64,000 bases of DNA from Paludibacteraceae bacterium (lineage in GTDB: Bacteria; Bacteroidota; Bacteroidia; Bacteroidales; Paludibacteraceae), in assembly GCA_024399955.1 (NCBI GenBank), contig JAKSNH010000003.1:119620-183619 (forward strand), in the 5' to 3' direction. Positions 16,864-26,906 of this stretch are shown here, one piece after another. How positions within the stretch are numbered: the stretch's first letter is position 1; every line of letters starts with the position of its first letter. The position numbers and the translations under genes are program-made. The notes beneath the pieces are model-generated. The model saw only the letters and a program-made list of their open reading frames with translations. It had not been told where the DNA came from and made no database searches.

Positions 16864-17586
16864 TTAAAAAGCAATGGCCATTCGTATGCCGACGGTAACG
16901 ATGTTATGAGTATTCTTTTTGGTATAGGATATGCCATCGGGCATGAGTTCGGAATCCTCCACTTTAGCCTGTTGGAAATTAGCGCGTACGCCCAATAAGA
17001 GGGCATGTTTATCAGAGAACTGATAACGCCAACTGAGGTCGATACGACTGCATATTCCTCCTAAAACGGGTTTTTTGACGGCTACTCCGTATCCTAATCC
17101 CACACCAACCTCCGGAGCATGTTTACCTTCCATTAGCGGCACCGAAACAACGGCCATAAAGGGAATCATATTATACCAACTGCCTGCCGACACACCGGTA
17201 TATCCGATGCTGCCACCCAGGAAGATTTTCTTGCCTTTTATCTGTCGTGAACCAATCTGCAAATCTACCCCGAAGAATCCTCCATCATGGATAGAAGGAA
17301 TGAACGCAGCGCCTCCGGCTAAGTCCAGTCGCAAGGATATCTTATGGGAAGAAGGGGTAGGTTGTTCTTCAACCTCTTCTACCACCACTTCTTCGGTTTT
17401 TATCTCCGTTACATCGGAGCGCATAAACTGATAGCGACGTCCGTCTTTATCGCGCACCAGCACCACGTCATCGTTTTGCAACAAGATTTCGCCGGTAATG
17501 GTCTTGCCTGAACTAAGTACAACCGTTTCGGCCTGCATCGTAACGGCTAAGCCTATAATGAATAAAAGTAAGAGGTGTTTTTTCAT
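16864..17586 (-). CDS. Exported beta-barrel-like outer-membrane protein
   Basis: 240 aa. Signal peptide MKKHLLLLFIIGLAVTMQA, then a small beta domain (TVVLSSGKTITGEILLQNDDVVLVRDKDG; similar patches occur in surface proteins), a Glu/Val/Pro linker (TEEVVVEEVEEQPTPSS), and a C-terminal part of alternating strands with Gly/aromatic residues ending VTVGIRMAIAF, a typical outer-membrane barrel C-terminus. The specific function is unknown. It is separated by 1 base from the RNB nuclease gene. Confidence 0.75.
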   Translation of the reverse strand: MKKHLLLLFIIGLAVTMQAETVVLSSGKTITGEILLQNDDVVLVRDKDGRRYQFMRSDVTEIKTEEVVVEEVEEQPTPSSHKISLRLDLAGGAAFIPSIHDGGFFGVDLQIGSRQIKGKKIFLGGSIGYTGVSAGSWYNMIPFMAVVSVPLMEGKHAPEVGVGLGYGVAVKKPVLGGICSRIDLSWRYQFSDKHALLLGVRANFQQAKVEDSELMPDGISYTKKNTHNIVTVGIRMAIAF

Positions 17587-17587
17587 A

Positions 17588-18919
17588 CTATTTAATTATT
17601 TCAAAGTCTATTTGTCTGAGGTCCAAATCGGCCCGTACCACGCGTACGCAGAGTCGATCGCCTAACATATATTGTTTTTTACTATGTTTGCCACGAATGC
17701 AGAAGTTCTTTTCGTCTAACTCCATATAATCCTCCTCGCTGAGCGTGCGCATTGGCACCAGTCCTTCGCAATGGGTATCGTCCAGACGCACAAATAATCC
17801 GTAGGGTGTGACACTCACTACCTGTCCCATGAACTGCTGCCCTATATGGTCCTGAATCCACAGGATTTGGAACTCCTTCTCTGAATCTCTTTCTGCCTGC
17901 GTTGCCTCCTGTTCCATTTGACTAAGATGGTCGCAAGCCTCCGGCAAGTCCGTGTCTAATTGCACCCCACGTTCGCCTAACAGGTACTTGGCCACTAATC
18001 GATGCACAATCATATCCGGATAACGACGGATAGGTGAGGTGAAATGGGTGTAGTAATCAAAGGCCAGGCCGTAGTGACCGATGTTGTCGGTTGAATAGAC
18101 AGCCTTAGCCATAGCTCGGATAGTGAGCATCTCAATCACCGATCGTGACACCCTGTCTCCCATACGGCGCTCGAACTTATGCACAGCCGTTAGTTTTTCG
18201 TCATCGGGCTTATCATGAATACGATAGATAGCCTCTTTACCGGTTTTACTGAGCATAGTGGCAATGGCGCGATTAGCGAGCAGCATAAACTCTTTGATGA
18301 GGTGGTTAGACTCCATAGGGGTCTCAAAGTAAATGTCCACCGGATGTCCGTGTTCGTCCAACTTAAACCTCATCTCTTCTTGCTCTATATCCAATGCTCC
18401 GGCATCCATGCGTTTGCGGCGCAGGATAGTGGCTAAGAAATGCAGCGTCTTGATGGCCTGTATGAGTTCATCGCTTTGGGTCTCATTCGGACGGTTATCA
18501 ATGATGGCTTGTGCTTGTTGATAATTAAGTCGGAAATCGCTGCGAATAACGGTTCGGCATACCTTTGATTTAATCACGCGTGCGTCGTGCGCCAGCGTGA
18601 ACACAACCGATACACACAGTTTATCTTCGTTCGGACGCAACGAACATAAGTCGTTGCATAGCCGTTCGGGCAGCATCGGCAGGACGCGATCCACCAGATA
18701 GACACTGGTGCCTCGCTCATACGCCTCCTTGTTCTCCTTACTGCCTAATGTCACGAAATGTGTTACGTCGGCAATATGCACTCCGACCTGATAATCGCCC
18801 GTGTCCGTAATGGCAAAACTGAGGGCATCATCAAAGTCCTTAGCATCCGCCGGATCAATGGTGAAGGTTAGCACTTCACGCATGTCTCGACGACGTAATA
18901 TTTCGGAGTCCAAACTCAT
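17588..18919 (-). CDS. RNB-domain 3'-5' exoribonuclease lacking N-terminal cold-shock domains
   Basis: RNase II/R-family hydrolytic exonuclease. The protein starts MSLDSEILRRRDMREVLTF and enters the RNB catalytic domain at once: TIDPADAKDFDDALS holds the metal-binding aspartates. HFTSPIRRYPDMIVHR is present later, and an S1 domain follows at residues about 360-440. At 443 aa it is well short of typical RNase R (700+), because the two OB-fold cold-shock domains are absent. The start at 18919 is fixed by a promoter at 18938-18945 inside the longer open frame, so the short form looks native. Confidence 0.85.
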   Translation of the reverse strand: MSLDSEILRRRDMREVLTFTIDPADAKDFDDALSFAITDTGDYQVGVHIADVTHFVTLGSKENKEAYERGTSVYLVDRVLPMLPERLCNDLCSLRPNEDKLCVSVVFTLAHDARVIKSKVCRTVIRSDFRLNYQQAQAIIDNRPNETQSDELIQAIKTLHFLATILRRKRMDAGALDIEQEEMRFKLDEHGHPVDIYFETPMESNHLIKEFMLLANRAIATMLSKTGKEAIYRIHDKPDDEKLTAVHKFERRMGDRVSRSVIEMLTIRAMAKAVYSTDNIGHYGLAFDYYTHFTSPIRRYPDMIVHRLVAKYLLGERGVQLDTDLPEACDHLSQMEQEATQAERDSEKEFQILWIQDHIGQQFMGQVVSVTPYGLFVRLDDTHCEGLVPMRTLSEEDYMELDEKNFCIRGKHSKKQYMLGDRLCVRVVRADLDLRQIDFEIIK

Positions 18920-18937
18920 TTTTATCAAAAATTTGCG

Positions 18938-18985
18938 CAAAGTTACACAAAAATTTGCATATATCAAAAAAAATCAGTATCTTTG
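18938..18985. promoter_or_regulatory. Divergent interleaved promoters of the RNB nuclease and glgP
   Basis: Minus: TAACTTTG (18945-18938), TTG (18967-18965). Plus: TATCTTTG (18978-18985), TTG (18955-18957). The two -33 elements lie in each other's spacer, so polymerase cannot occupy both at once. Confidence 0.65.
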
Positions 18986-19027
18986 CACACTTTTTTATGA
19001 AATAAATCCTTAAATTAATCTACTAAA

Positions 19028-21598
19028 ATGAGTACAATTAAAGTTAGTCATGTTAATCAGCCTAATTGGCTGGAGGTTACGGTAAGAGCCAATTTACCCA
19101 AAAATCTTGAAAAACTACAAGAGATAGCATATAATCTCTGGTGGGTATGGAATAGTGATGCAAAGAATATCTTTCGTTATATAGATAGCGACTTATGGCA
19201 CGCTGCCGAGTCTAATCCTGTTCGCTTACTGAATATCATCTCCTACGAACGTATGAAGGAGTTGAGCGAGGATAAGGTGTTCATGGCTCAATTGGATAAA
19301 ACCTATGCCGAATTCCGTGCGTACATGGATGCTCCGCGTGACAAGAAGAAACCATCTATTGCTTATTTCTCAATGGAATATGGTTTATCGCATATCCTCA
19401 AGATTTATAGTGGTGGTTTGGGCATCTTAGCCGGAGACTACCTCAAGGAAGCTTCGGACTGCAACGTAGATATGACGGCTATCGGTTTCTTATACCGTTA
19501 TGGCTACTTTACCCAAACACTGTCTCCTGAAGGACAACAAATTGCTAACTACGAAGCACAGAATTTCTCGTTACTGCCCATCACTCCCGTCAAGAACCAA
19601 AACGGTCAACAGATGGTAATCGAAGTGCCCTATCCTGACCGTCAGGTATATGCATACTTATGGAAAGTGGCTGTAGGTCGTATCAACCTCTACTTATTGG
19701 ATACGGACAATGAAATGAACTCCGAATGGGATCGTCAAATCACCCACCAACTATACGGTGGCGATTGGGAAAACCGTATTAAGCAGGAGATCATGTTAGG
19801 TATTGGTGGTACGTTAGCGCTGAATAAGTTAGGCATCAAGAAGGACGTTTACCATTGCAACGAAGGTCATGCCGCCCTGATGGGTTTACAACGTTTGGTT
19901 GACCTGGTTGAGCAAGAGCACCTGAGTTTCCAACAAGCTTTGGAAGTGGTTCGTTCCAGCGGTTTATACACCTGCCATACGCCGGTTCCAGCCGGACACG
20001 ATTACTTTGAGGAGGGGCTATTCTACAAGTATATGAATAGTTACGCTGCTCGTTTAGGTATCGAATGGAAAGAACTCATCGGTATGGGACGTCAAAATCC
20101 AGAGGATAACGGTGAGAAATTCTCAATGTCCGTCTTTGCCCTTAATACTTGCCAAGAGGCGAATGGTGTAAGTTGGTTGCACGGCGAGGTAAGTAAGAAG
20201 ATGTTTGCTCCCGTTTGGCCGGGTTACTTCCCAGAGGAGTTGCACGTAAGTTATGTAACCAACGGCGTACATATGCCGACATGGGCTGCTACCGAGTGGA
20301 AAGAAGTATATCAGAAATACCTGCCTAAGGAGTGGATTAATGACCAATCCAATCCTAAGATGTGGGCGCCATACGCTGAGCTGCCCGACGAGTTGATCTG
20401 GAAAACTCGTATGAACCTGAAAATCAAACTGATTGAGTATATCCAGGATAAATTCCAACAAGACTGGATGAAGTCGCAAGGTGATCCGGCTCGTATCGTG
20501 AAGGCTTTGCATGAGATGAACCCCAATAACTTGATTATCGGTTTTGGTCGTCGTTTTGCTACCTATAAACGTGCGCATCTGTTATTCACCGACTTGGAGC
20601 GTTTGGATAAACTGGTGAATAATCCTTCTTATCCTGTTCAGTTCCTCTTCACCGGTAAGGCTCACCCTGCCGATGGTGGTGGACAAGGTCTAATTAAGCG
20701 TATCATTGAGATTAGCCGTATGCCTCAGTTCTTGGGCAAGATTATCTTCCTGGAGAACTACGATATGCGTTTGGCTAAACGTTTGGTAAGTGGTGTAGAT
20801 ATTTGGTTGAATACGCCTACTCGCCCATTGGAGGCTTCCGGTACGTCCGGCGAGAAAGCCCAAATGAATGGTGTGTTGAACTTCTCCGTTAAAGATGGTT
20901 GGTGGTATGAGTTTGCTAAGGAAGGTGCCGGATGGTCGCTGACCGACAAACGTACTTACGAGAACCAAGCTCACCAAGACCAATTGGATGCCGCTACTAT
21001 CTATCAGTTATTAGAAAACGAGATTATTCCTCTCTATTACGCCAAGAATAGTAAAGGCTATTCGCCCGAATGGATTCAAACGATTAAGAACTCCATGACT
21101 CAGATTACGCCTAATGTAACCACCAAGCGTATGATGGATGATTACTTTGATCGTTTCTACAATAAACTTGCTCAACGTCATGCCTTACTGACCAAGAACA
21201 ACTACGAGGTTGCTCGTCAGATTGCCGCTTGGAAGGAGAATATAGTGGCTAACTGGGACGATATAGAGGTCATCAAAGCCGAGTTGCCTAATGTGCCGGT
21301 AGATAATATTCCTAACGTAGGTGAGAGCTACCTGCTCAATGTAGAGTTGGATACGCATAACCTCAACGACAAGGGTATAGGTGTAGAATTAGTTGTTATT
21401 CGCACATCCAACCACAACAATAATAAACTGTATGAGGTTGTTCCATTGAAGATGGTGAAGACCGAAGGCAGTCATCTGTTCTTTGAAACCAATTATCGCC
21501 TCAATTACGCTGGCGGCATGAAGTTCGGATTGCGTATGTATCCCAATAACGACTTACTGCCTCACCGTATGGACTTTGCTTACGTTCGCTGGTTATAA
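19028..21598 (+). CDS. glgP: Alpha-glucan phosphorylase
   Basis: Releases glucose-1-phosphate from glycogen or maltodextrin (GT35 family). 856 aa of the form with an N-terminal DUF3417-like domain ([14 protein letters not shown] at residues ~33-46). The pyridoxal-phosphate site lies at [14 protein letters not shown] (about residue 605), with a Glu where Met is more usual but the lysine kept. YFSMEYGLS and the NEGHAAL motif are also family signs. It is transcribed alone from its own promoter and followed by a terminator. Confidence 0.95.
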   Translation: MSTIKVSHVNQPNWLEVTVRANLPKNLEKLQEIAYNLWWVWNSDAKNIFRYIDSDLWHAAESNPVRLLNIISYERMKELSEDKVFMAQLDKTYAEFRAYMDAPRDKKKPSIAYFSMEYGLSHILKIYSGGLGILAGDYLKEASDCNVDMTAIGFLYRYGYFTQTLSPEGQQIANYEAQNFSLLPITPVKNQNGQQMVIEVPYPDRQVYAYLWKVAVGRINLYLLDTDNEMNSEWDRQITHQLYGGDWENRIKQEIMLGIGGTLALNKLGIKKDVYHCNEGHAALMGLQRLVDLVEQEHLSFQQALEVVRSSGLYTCHTPVPAGHDYFEEGLFYKYMNSYAARLGIEWKELIGMGRQNPEDNGEKFSMSVFALNTCQEANGVSWLHGEVSKKMFAPVWPGYFPEELHVSYVTNGVHMPTWAATEWKEVYQKYLPKEWINDQSNPKMWAPYAELPDELIWKTRMNLKIKLIEYIQDKFQQDWMKSQGDPARIVKALHEMNPNNLIIGFGRRFATYKRAHLLFTDLERLDKLVNNPSYPVQFLFTGKAHPADGGGQGLIKRIIEISRMPQFLGKIIFLENYDMRLAKRLVSGVDIWLNTPTRPLEASGTSGEKAQMNGVLNFSVKDGWWYEFAKEGAGWSLTDKRTYENQAHQDQLDAATIYQLLENEIIPLYYAKNSKGYSPEWIQTIKNSMTQITPNVTTKRMMDDYFDRFYNKLAQRHALLTKNNYEVARQIAAWKENIVANWDDIEVIKAELPNVPVDNIPNVGESYLLNVELDTHNLNDKGIGVELVVIRTSNHNNNKLYEVVPLKMVKTEGSHLFFETNYRLNYAGGMKFGLRMYPNNDLLPHRMDFAYVRWL

Positions 21599-21624
21599 TC
21601 GCGTGCGTGCGTAAATAAATAAGG

Positions 21625-21654
21625 AAAGGAGCCGCAAATGCGACTCCTTTTCTT
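21625..21654 (+). terminator. Terminator after glgP
   Basis: AAAGGAGCCGCA / TGCGACTCCTTT stem with one mismatch, followed by T-rich sequence. Confidence 0.7.
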
Positions 21655-21655
21655 G

Positions 21656-21729
21656 TAGCGGGGCCCGGGATTGAACCGGGGACCTCATGATTATGAATCA
21701 TGCGCTCTAACCAGCTGAGCTACCCCGCC
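21656..21729 (-). tRNA. tRNA-Met (anticodon CAU)
   Basis: The minus strand reads GGCGGGGTAGCTCAGC..., with the anticodon loop TTCATAA in a CATGA/TCATG stem. The acceptor is GGCGGGG/CCCCGCT and the length 74. It lacks initiator-type features, so it is an elongator Met; a lysidine-modified Ile tRNA also carries CAU and cannot be excluded. Its promoter is TACTTTTG at 21755-21748 with TTG at 21777-21775. Confidence 0.9.
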
Positions 21730-21836
21730 ATTTTCAAAAAGCGAGTGCAAAAGTACTGCTTTTTTTTGACATACGCAAATCTTTTTCAAAAAAAACGTGC
21801 TTTTTTATCGCTTTATGGTGCATTTTGCCATTTTAA

Positions 21837-23465
21837 TCACTTATACAAGAAGCGTTTGATGGACTTTTTAGGTGTTTTTTCAAACTCTTTCTCTACAATC
21901 TCAATGTCGCTCACTTTGCTATAACCGGGCAGCAGTTTATTGAGTTTTTGCAGGTTATCGTTCATCATTTGCGTAATCTTCTCCAGGTTATCCTCAATCT
22001 GTTGCATCTCGGGGAAGACTAAGCCTATCAACTTGCCATCACGCTCCACAATCACCGATTCAGCCACACCGTCCATTGAGTTGAGTTTATCCTCAATCTC
22101 CTCGGGGTAGATATTCTGTCCGCTGGCACCTAATATCATGTTCTTGCTGCGACCACGCAGATAGAGATTGCCTTTGCGGTCCAACACGCCAATATCGCCG
22201 GTACGCATCCAACCATCGTCGGTAAAGACATTATCGGTAGCCTGGATGTTCTTGTAATACCCACGCATCACGTTCTCGCCACGCACCAAAATCTCACCGG
22301 GCACTTTACGAGGATTATCTGAATCAATGCGTAACTCGCATCTATCAATCACCTTGCCGCAGGACTTAAAGGTGTACTTGCTCCAATGCTCATAGCATAC
22401 CAACGGAGCACATTCGGTCATACCATAACCGCAGGTGTATGGGAAATGGATCTGACGCATACAATGCTCCACTTCTTCGTTCAACGCAGCTCCACCGATA
22501 ATAAGGAACTGCAACTTACCACCAAAGGCCTGCATAAGGGCCCGATACACTTTCTTACGAATAGGTATATTAATGAGCGGCGTAAACCACAATGCCTTAA
22601 TAAGCGGTTTTTGGATAGTGGGGAAAATCTTGCGCTTGAAAATCTTCTCAATTACCAATGGCACCGTCAAAATCATATAAGGCCCTACATCTTGGAAGGC
22701 TTTGAGCAACAGCACCGGATTCAAACTCTTAGTAATGAAATACACATGTGTACCTCCGGCTAATTGGTAGATGCATTCAAACATCAAACCGAACATGTGA
22801 GCCAAGGGCAACATACTAACGTATGTCAATCCAGGATGATTAGGTATGTTCGCCTGCGCATACACTACATTGGAACTCAAGTTACCATGGGTGAGCATCA
22901 CGCCCTTTGGTGAACCGGTTGATCCGGATGTGTAATTGATAAGGGCCACCTCATCCATATTATCTGTGGGCATGTGCACGTCGCGTGCGGTGTATCCATT
23001 AGGATACAAAGTCGCAAACTTAGCCTCTATTTCTGCCTCATTTACAGGCTTATTCGATTGCATCACCTTTAAGTCCTCTATCCCAATAAACGACTCTACG
23101 TTGGGCATCTCGTTGGTATCAATACGTCCCTTCACCCATGGACCTACAAAGAGCAACTTGGCTTCCGAGTGATTGACCAACTGATGGATACTCTCGGACG
23201 TAAATTCCGGCAAAATACTGACGGCCACACAACGTGCTGCGGCAATGGACATGTACGCTACAGCCCAGTTGGCAGAGTTACGTCCGCAAATGGCAATCTT
23301 ATCGCCTGGTAAAATACCCAGGGCATCAAAAAGCAATTGCAACTTACGAATTCGGATAGCTAAATCTCCGTACGTGTAGTCATAATTTCCTTCGTAATCG
23401 GTCAATGCAGGTTCATTCCAGTTGGCCCACATCGTGTCTTGAATAAACTGTAAGTAATGTTTCAT
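21837..23465 (-). CDS. AMP-dependent long-chain acyl-CoA synthetase family protein
   Basis: Adenylate-forming enzyme that activates a carboxylate, probably a fatty acid, with ATP and CoA. 542 aa. The AMP-binding signature LINYTSGSTGSPKGVMLTHGN lies at about residues 175-195, with GYGMTECAP near 345, WMRTGDIG near 410 and the C-terminal domain hinge LYLRGRSKNMI. An actual fatty-acid substrate is inferred from overall similarity to FadD-like ligases. It is a single-gene unit with a promoter at 23493-23523. Confidence 0.9.
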   Translation of the reverse strand: MKHYLQFIQDTMWANWNEPALTDYEGNYDYTYGDLAIRIRKLQLLFDALGILPGDKIAICGRNSANWAVAYMSIAAARCVAVSILPEFTSESIHQLVNHSEAKLLFVGPWVKGRIDTNEMPNVESFIGIEDLKVMQSNKPVNEAEIEAKFATLYPNGYTARDVHMPTDNMDEVALINYTSGSTGSPKGVMLTHGNLSSNVVYAQANIPNHPGLTYVSMLPLAHMFGLMFECIYQLAGGTHVYFITKSLNPVLLLKAFQDVGPYMILTVPLVIEKIFKRKIFPTIQKPLIKALWFTPLINIPIRKKVYRALMQAFGGKLQFLIIGGAALNEEVEHCMRQIHFPYTCGYGMTECAPLVCYEHWSKYTFKSCGKVIDRCELRIDSDNPRKVPGEILVRGENVMRGYYKNIQATDNVFTDDGWMRTGDIGVLDRKGNLYLRGRSKNMILGASGQNIYPEEIEDKLNSMDGVAESVIVERDGKLIGLVFPEMQQIEDNLEKITQMMNDNLQKLNKLLPGYSKVSDIEIVEKEFEKTPKKSIKRFLYK

Positions 23466-23492
23466 AAGTTCTGCGCAAATGATTCACGATAC

Positions 23493-23523
23493 AAAAGTAC
23501 TGCTTTTTATTGAAATGACCAAA
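23493..23523 (-). promoter_or_regulatory. Promoter of the acyl-CoA synthetase gene
   Basis: TACTTTTG (23500-23493) and TTG (23523-23521), 20 bases apart, in the recurrent context CAAAAGTACTGCTTTTT. Confidence 0.7.
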
Positions 23524-23601
23524 AAAAAGGTCTCACACCTGCTCACAAAGTGGCGTATGTATAATTATTGGGGTAAAATAGCCTATTTAGGGGTGAAAAA
23601 T

Positions 23602-23632
23602 TTGTTTATCTGCATTTTTTTTTGTATCTTTG
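23602..23632 (+). promoter_or_regulatory. Promoter of parE
   Basis: TATCTTTG (23625-23632) with TTG (23602-23604) 20 bases upstream. Confidence 0.7.
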
Positions 23633-23656
23633 CAGCGTAATTTGGAATAATATGCT

Positions 23657-25564
23657 ATGACAGAAGAAGTGATTAACCCTGTGGAATATACGGATAGCAG
23701 TATCGTGACCTTAGATGGATTGGAGCATATCCGTCGTCGCCCCGGTATGTATATAGGTAAATTAGGTGACGGTTCGCATTCGGATGATGGTATTTATGTA
23801 CTGATTAAAGAGACCATTGATAACTCGATTGACGAGTTCCGTATGGGAGTAGGTAAAGTGGTAGAAGTGTCGGTGCAAGACGGTTCGGTATCGGTGCGCG
23901 ACTACGGTCGCGGTATCCCTTTGGGCAAGATGGTGGATGCGGTGAGTGTGCTTAATACCGGAGGTAAATACGACAATAAAGCCTTTAAGAAATCAGTCGG
24001 ATTGAACGGCGTAGGTACCAAAGCTGTGAATGCGTTAAGTATAGACTTTACCGTGCAATCCTTCCAACCATATAACGACCAATTCCAAACCCGCCGTGCT
24101 GTATTTCATCAGGGCAAAATAGTAGAAGATTCCGGCATTATACCGTATGACGGACCGGAGAAACAAGGTACATGGATTCAGTTCACACCGGATGCCTCAA
24201 AAGGCTTGTTCGAGAATTACCAATTCCGCGATGACTATATCGAAACCATGTTGCGCAACTATGCGTACCTTAATACTGGACTCACGCTTGTTTATAACGG
24301 CAAAAAGTTCGTATCTAAAAACGGTTTATTTGATTTACTCACCGAACGAATGACGGCGGATCCGCTATATCCCATCATCCATATCGTAGGCGAAGATATT
24401 GAGATTGCCCTCACCCATACCAATCAGCCCGGAGATGAGTATTACTCCTTTGTGAATGGTCAATTCACCATTCAGGGCGGTACGCACCAGGCGTCGTACC
24501 GCGAAGCGATTGGACGCACCATCAAGGAGTTCTTCAATAAGAACCAAGAATTGGTAGATATCCGTAACGGTGTAGTGGGAGCTATTGCAATCAATGTGGA
24601 GGAACCGGTTTTTGAGAGCCAAACGAAAGTCAAATTAGGTTCATCTACCATGTCCCCAAGTGGCGGACTGACGGTGAATAAGTTCGTGAACGATTTCGTG
24701 AAAGAGCAACTGGATAATTACTTGCATAAACATCCGGAAATAACCGATGTGATGCTGCAAAAGATCCAAGACTCCGAGAAGGAGCGCAAGGCCATTGCCG
24801 GAGTGACTAAGGCGGCGCGGGATAGAGCTAAGAAAAACTTGCTCAATAATCCCAAACTGCGCGACTGCCAAATCCACTATAATGACCCAAAACCTGTGCA
24901 TTCATCGAAAGAAGCCGATGATGATTTACGTGCCGAAAGCAGTATTTTTATCACAGAGGGTTTGTCCGCATCCGGTTCGATTACCAAGAGTCGCGATGTC
25001 CGCACTCAAGCCGTTTTCTCGCTACGTGGTAAACCACTTAACTGCTTTGGGCTATCTAAGTCGGTCGTGTATGAAAACGAGGAGTTCAACTGCCTGCAAT
25101 CGGCTCTGAATATAGAGGACGGATTGGACGAATTACGCTATAATAAAGTGATTATCGCCACCGATGCCGATGTGGATGGAATGCATATTCGATTACTCAT
25201 GCTCACCTTCTTCCTGCAGTTCTTCCCGGAACTGGTTAAAAAAGGGCATGTGTATATCTTGCAAACACCTCTCTTCCGCGTGAAGAATAAACAAGAAACG
25301 CGGTATTGCTATAGCGAGGAAGAGCGGCTGAGTGCCCTTAATAAAATCAAGAATCCCGAAATCACTCGATTCAAAGGATTAGGTGAGATTTCTCCCGATG
25401 AATTCAAGGGTTTTATCGGTCAGGGCATCCGTTTGGATCAAGTCACTTTACGCAAGGAAGACCAAGTGAATGAACTGCTCAATTACTACATGGGCAAGAA
25501 CACGATGGAGCGTCAGAATTTCATCATTGATAACCTGGTCATCGAAGAAGATGCCGTAGAATAA
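23657..25564 (+). CDS. parE: DNA topoisomerase IV subunit B (type IIA, GyrB/ParE)
   Basis: ATPase and TOPRIM subunit of topoisomerase IV, which decatenates chromosomes. 635 aa, the ParE size. The GHKL ATPase motifs are [18 protein letters not shown] and [14 protein letters not shown] (residues about 50-130). TOPRIM motifs are [10 protein letters not shown] (about residue 430) and [12 protein letters not shown]. The usual EGDSA is EGLSA here; from memory this is common in Bacteroidota ParE. The partner parC is not in the window. Confidence 0.93.
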   Translation: MTEEVINPVEYTDSSIVTLDGLEHIRRRPGMYIGKLGDGSHSDDGIYVLIKETIDNSIDEFRMGVGKVVEVSVQDGSVSVRDYGRGIPLGKMVDAVSVLNTGGKYDNKAFKKSVGLNGVGTKAVNALSIDFTVQSFQPYNDQFQTRRAVFHQGKIVEDSGIIPYDGPEKQGTWIQFTPDASKGLFENYQFRDDYIETMLRNYAYLNTGLTLVYNGKKFVSKNGLFDLLTERMTADPLYPIIHIVGEDIEIALTHTNQPGDEYYSFVNGQFTIQGGTHQASYREAIGRTIKEFFNKNQELVDIRNGVVGAIAINVEEPVFESQTKVKLGSSTMSPSGGLTVNKFVNDFVKEQLDNYLHKHPEITDVMLQKIQDSEKERKAIAGVTKAARDRAKKNLLNNPKLRDCQIHYNDPKPVHSSKEADDDLRAESSIFITEGLSASGSITKSRDVRTQAVFSLRGKPLNCFGLSKSVVYENEEFNCLQSALNIEDGLDELRYNKVIIATDADVDGMHIRLLMLTFFLQFFPELVKKGHVYILQTPLFRVKNKQETRYCYSEEERLSALNKIKNPEITRFKGLGEISPDEFKGFIGQGIRLDQVTLRKEDQVNELLNYYMGKNTMERQNFIIDNLVIEEDAVE

Positions 25565-25565
25565 A

Positions 25566-25593
25566 AAATAGGCTGCTCATCGGCAGCCTATTT
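25566..25593 (+). terminator. Terminator after parE
   Basis: Perfect 11-bp stem AAATAGGCTGC / GCAGCCTATTT with a 6-base loop; it can also serve the convergent rubrerythrin gene. Confidence 0.85.
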
Positions 25594-25619
25594 CGTTTTC
25601 GTTTTCGTTAACGTCAACG

Positions 25620-26162
25620 TTATTTAAAATATCTGTTGTATAATCCTTGGAATCCGCTACCATGGCGAGCTTCGTCCTTGGCCATCTCGTGTACGGTATC
25701 GTGGATAGCGTCCAAATTCAGTTCTTTAGCACGTTTAGCAATAGCTAATTTACCTTCGCAAGCACCGGCTTCGGCCATCATGCGTTTTTCCAGATTGGTC
25801 TTGGTATCCCAAACCACTTCGCCTAATAACTCAGCAAATTTAGCGCAATGCTCAGCCTCCTCAAAGGCATAGCGTTTGAAAGCCTCAGCAATCTCAGGAT
25901 AACCTTCGCGATCTGCCTGACGGGACATAGCCAAGTACATACCAACTTCGGTAGCCTCGCCCATAAAATGGGCGTTGAGGTCAGCTTTCATCTGATCATC
26001 CGTGTCTTTTGCTACACCAAGTACGTGCTCGCAAGCGAATTGGATCTTACCACTTTCAGCTACTTTCCAAGTAACGATTTGTTTACATTGAGGGCAACGC
26101 TCCGGCGCCTCTTCTCCTTCAAATACAAACCCGCAAATAGGGCATACAAATTTCTTCTTCAT
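25620..26162 (-). CDS. Reverse rubrerythrin (N-terminal rubredoxin domain)
   Basis: Non-haem diiron peroxidase that reduces hydrogen peroxide in anaerobes. The rubredoxin domain comes first ([11 protein letters not shown]...CPQCK, two CxxC pairs at residues 6-9 and about 23-26), followed by the ferritin-like four-helix domain with ExxH-type iron ligands ([24 protein letters not shown]). 180 aa. The start at 26162 is chosen because the longer frame begins upstream of the promoter at 26208-26215. It is divergent from a normal-order rubrerythrin. Confidence 0.93.
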   Translation of the reverse strand: MKKKFVCPICGFVFEGEEAPERCPQCKQIVTWKVAESGKIQFACEHVLGVAKDTDDQMKADLNAHFMGEATEVGMYLAMSRQADREGYPEIAEAFKRYAFEEAEHCAKFAELLGEVVWDTKTNLEKRMMAEAGACEGKLAIAKRAKELNLDAIHDTVHEMAKDEARHGSGFQGLYNRYFK

Positions 26163-26207
26163 GCTATTATCTTCTTTATTGTTGTAATAATAATTTGAAT
26201 TATAGGG

Positions 26208-26309
26208 CAAAATTACAGTTTTTTTTTCAATTATGCAAATTTTATTCCATAAAAATTTGCTCTTTTGGTGTTTTTTATTTGGATATTTGCAAAAAAAGTA
26301 GTATCTTTG
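26208..26309. promoter_or_regulatory. Divergent rubrerythrin promoters with shared 9-bp inverted repeat
   Basis: Minus promoter: TAATTTTG (26215-26208), TTG (26238-26236). Plus promoter: TATCTTTG (26302-26309), TTG (26279-26281). A perfect inverted repeat GCAAATTTT (26235-26243) / AAAATTTGC (26252-26260), spacer 8, covers the minus -33 and may bind a redox regulator. Confidence 0.6.
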
Positions 26310-26359
26310 CAGGCTAATTGCAATCAACTAAATTAAGTTCAACTATAAATTTTATGATT

Positions 26360-26905
26360 ATGGCTAATAAGTATGCCGGTACCCAGACCGAGAAGAATCT
26401 GGAAATTGCTTTTGCAGGAGAGTCAATGGCTCGCAACAAGTACACCTATTTTGCATCTCGCGCAAAGAAGGATGGTTTTGAACAAATCGCCGCTATTTTT
26501 GAAGAAACAGCTAATAATGAGAAAGAGCATGCTAAACTATGGTTCAAGGAGCTCAATGGTGGTGCAGTAGATGAGACCATCAAGAACCTGGAGGCTGCTG
26601 CCAACGGTGAGAACTACGAATGGACGGATATGTACAAAGGGTTTGCTGAAACAGCCGAGAAAGAAGGATTCACTGAACTGGCTGAGCGCTTCCGCGGTGT
26701 AGCTGCTATCGAGAAACGTCACGAAGAGCGTTATCGTGCTTTGCTCAAGAACATTGAGATGGATGAAGTGTTCAAGAAGAGCGAAGTTAAGATCTGGGAG
26801 TGCCGTAACTGCGGTCACATCGTAATTGGAGTTGCTGCTCCAGATAAGTGTCCTGTTTGTGCGCATCCGCAAGCATATTTCGAGATTAACAAGCAGAATT
26901 TCTAA
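26360..26905 (+). CDS. rbr: Rubrerythrin
   Basis: Peroxide-reducing diiron protein with classical order. The ferritin-like domain ([32 protein letters not shown]; ligands in NNEKEHAKL and EKRHEERY) precedes a C-terminal rubredoxin-like centre ([12 protein letters not shown]...CPVCAHP). 181 aa from the ATG at 26360; an ATG two codons upstream is equally possible. Only 1 base separates it from the OPT transporter gene, so they share a transcript. Confidence 0.95.
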   Translation: MANKYAGTQTEKNLEIAFAGESMARNKYTYFASRAKKDGFEQIAAIFEETANNEKEHAKLWFKELNGGAVDETIKNLEAAANGENYEWTDMYKGFAETAEKEGFTELAERFRGVAAIEKRHEERYRALLKNIEMDEVFKKSEVKIWECRNCGHIVIGVAAPDKCPVCAHPQAYFEINKQNF

Positions 26906-26906
26906 T

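Noticed and set aside
24944..24970. Mutated TOPRIM motif (EGLSA instead of EGDSA) as a sign of inactive ParE
   Set aside because: The catalytic Glu and the later DAD motif are intact, and I believe this variant is usual in Bacteroidota ParE.
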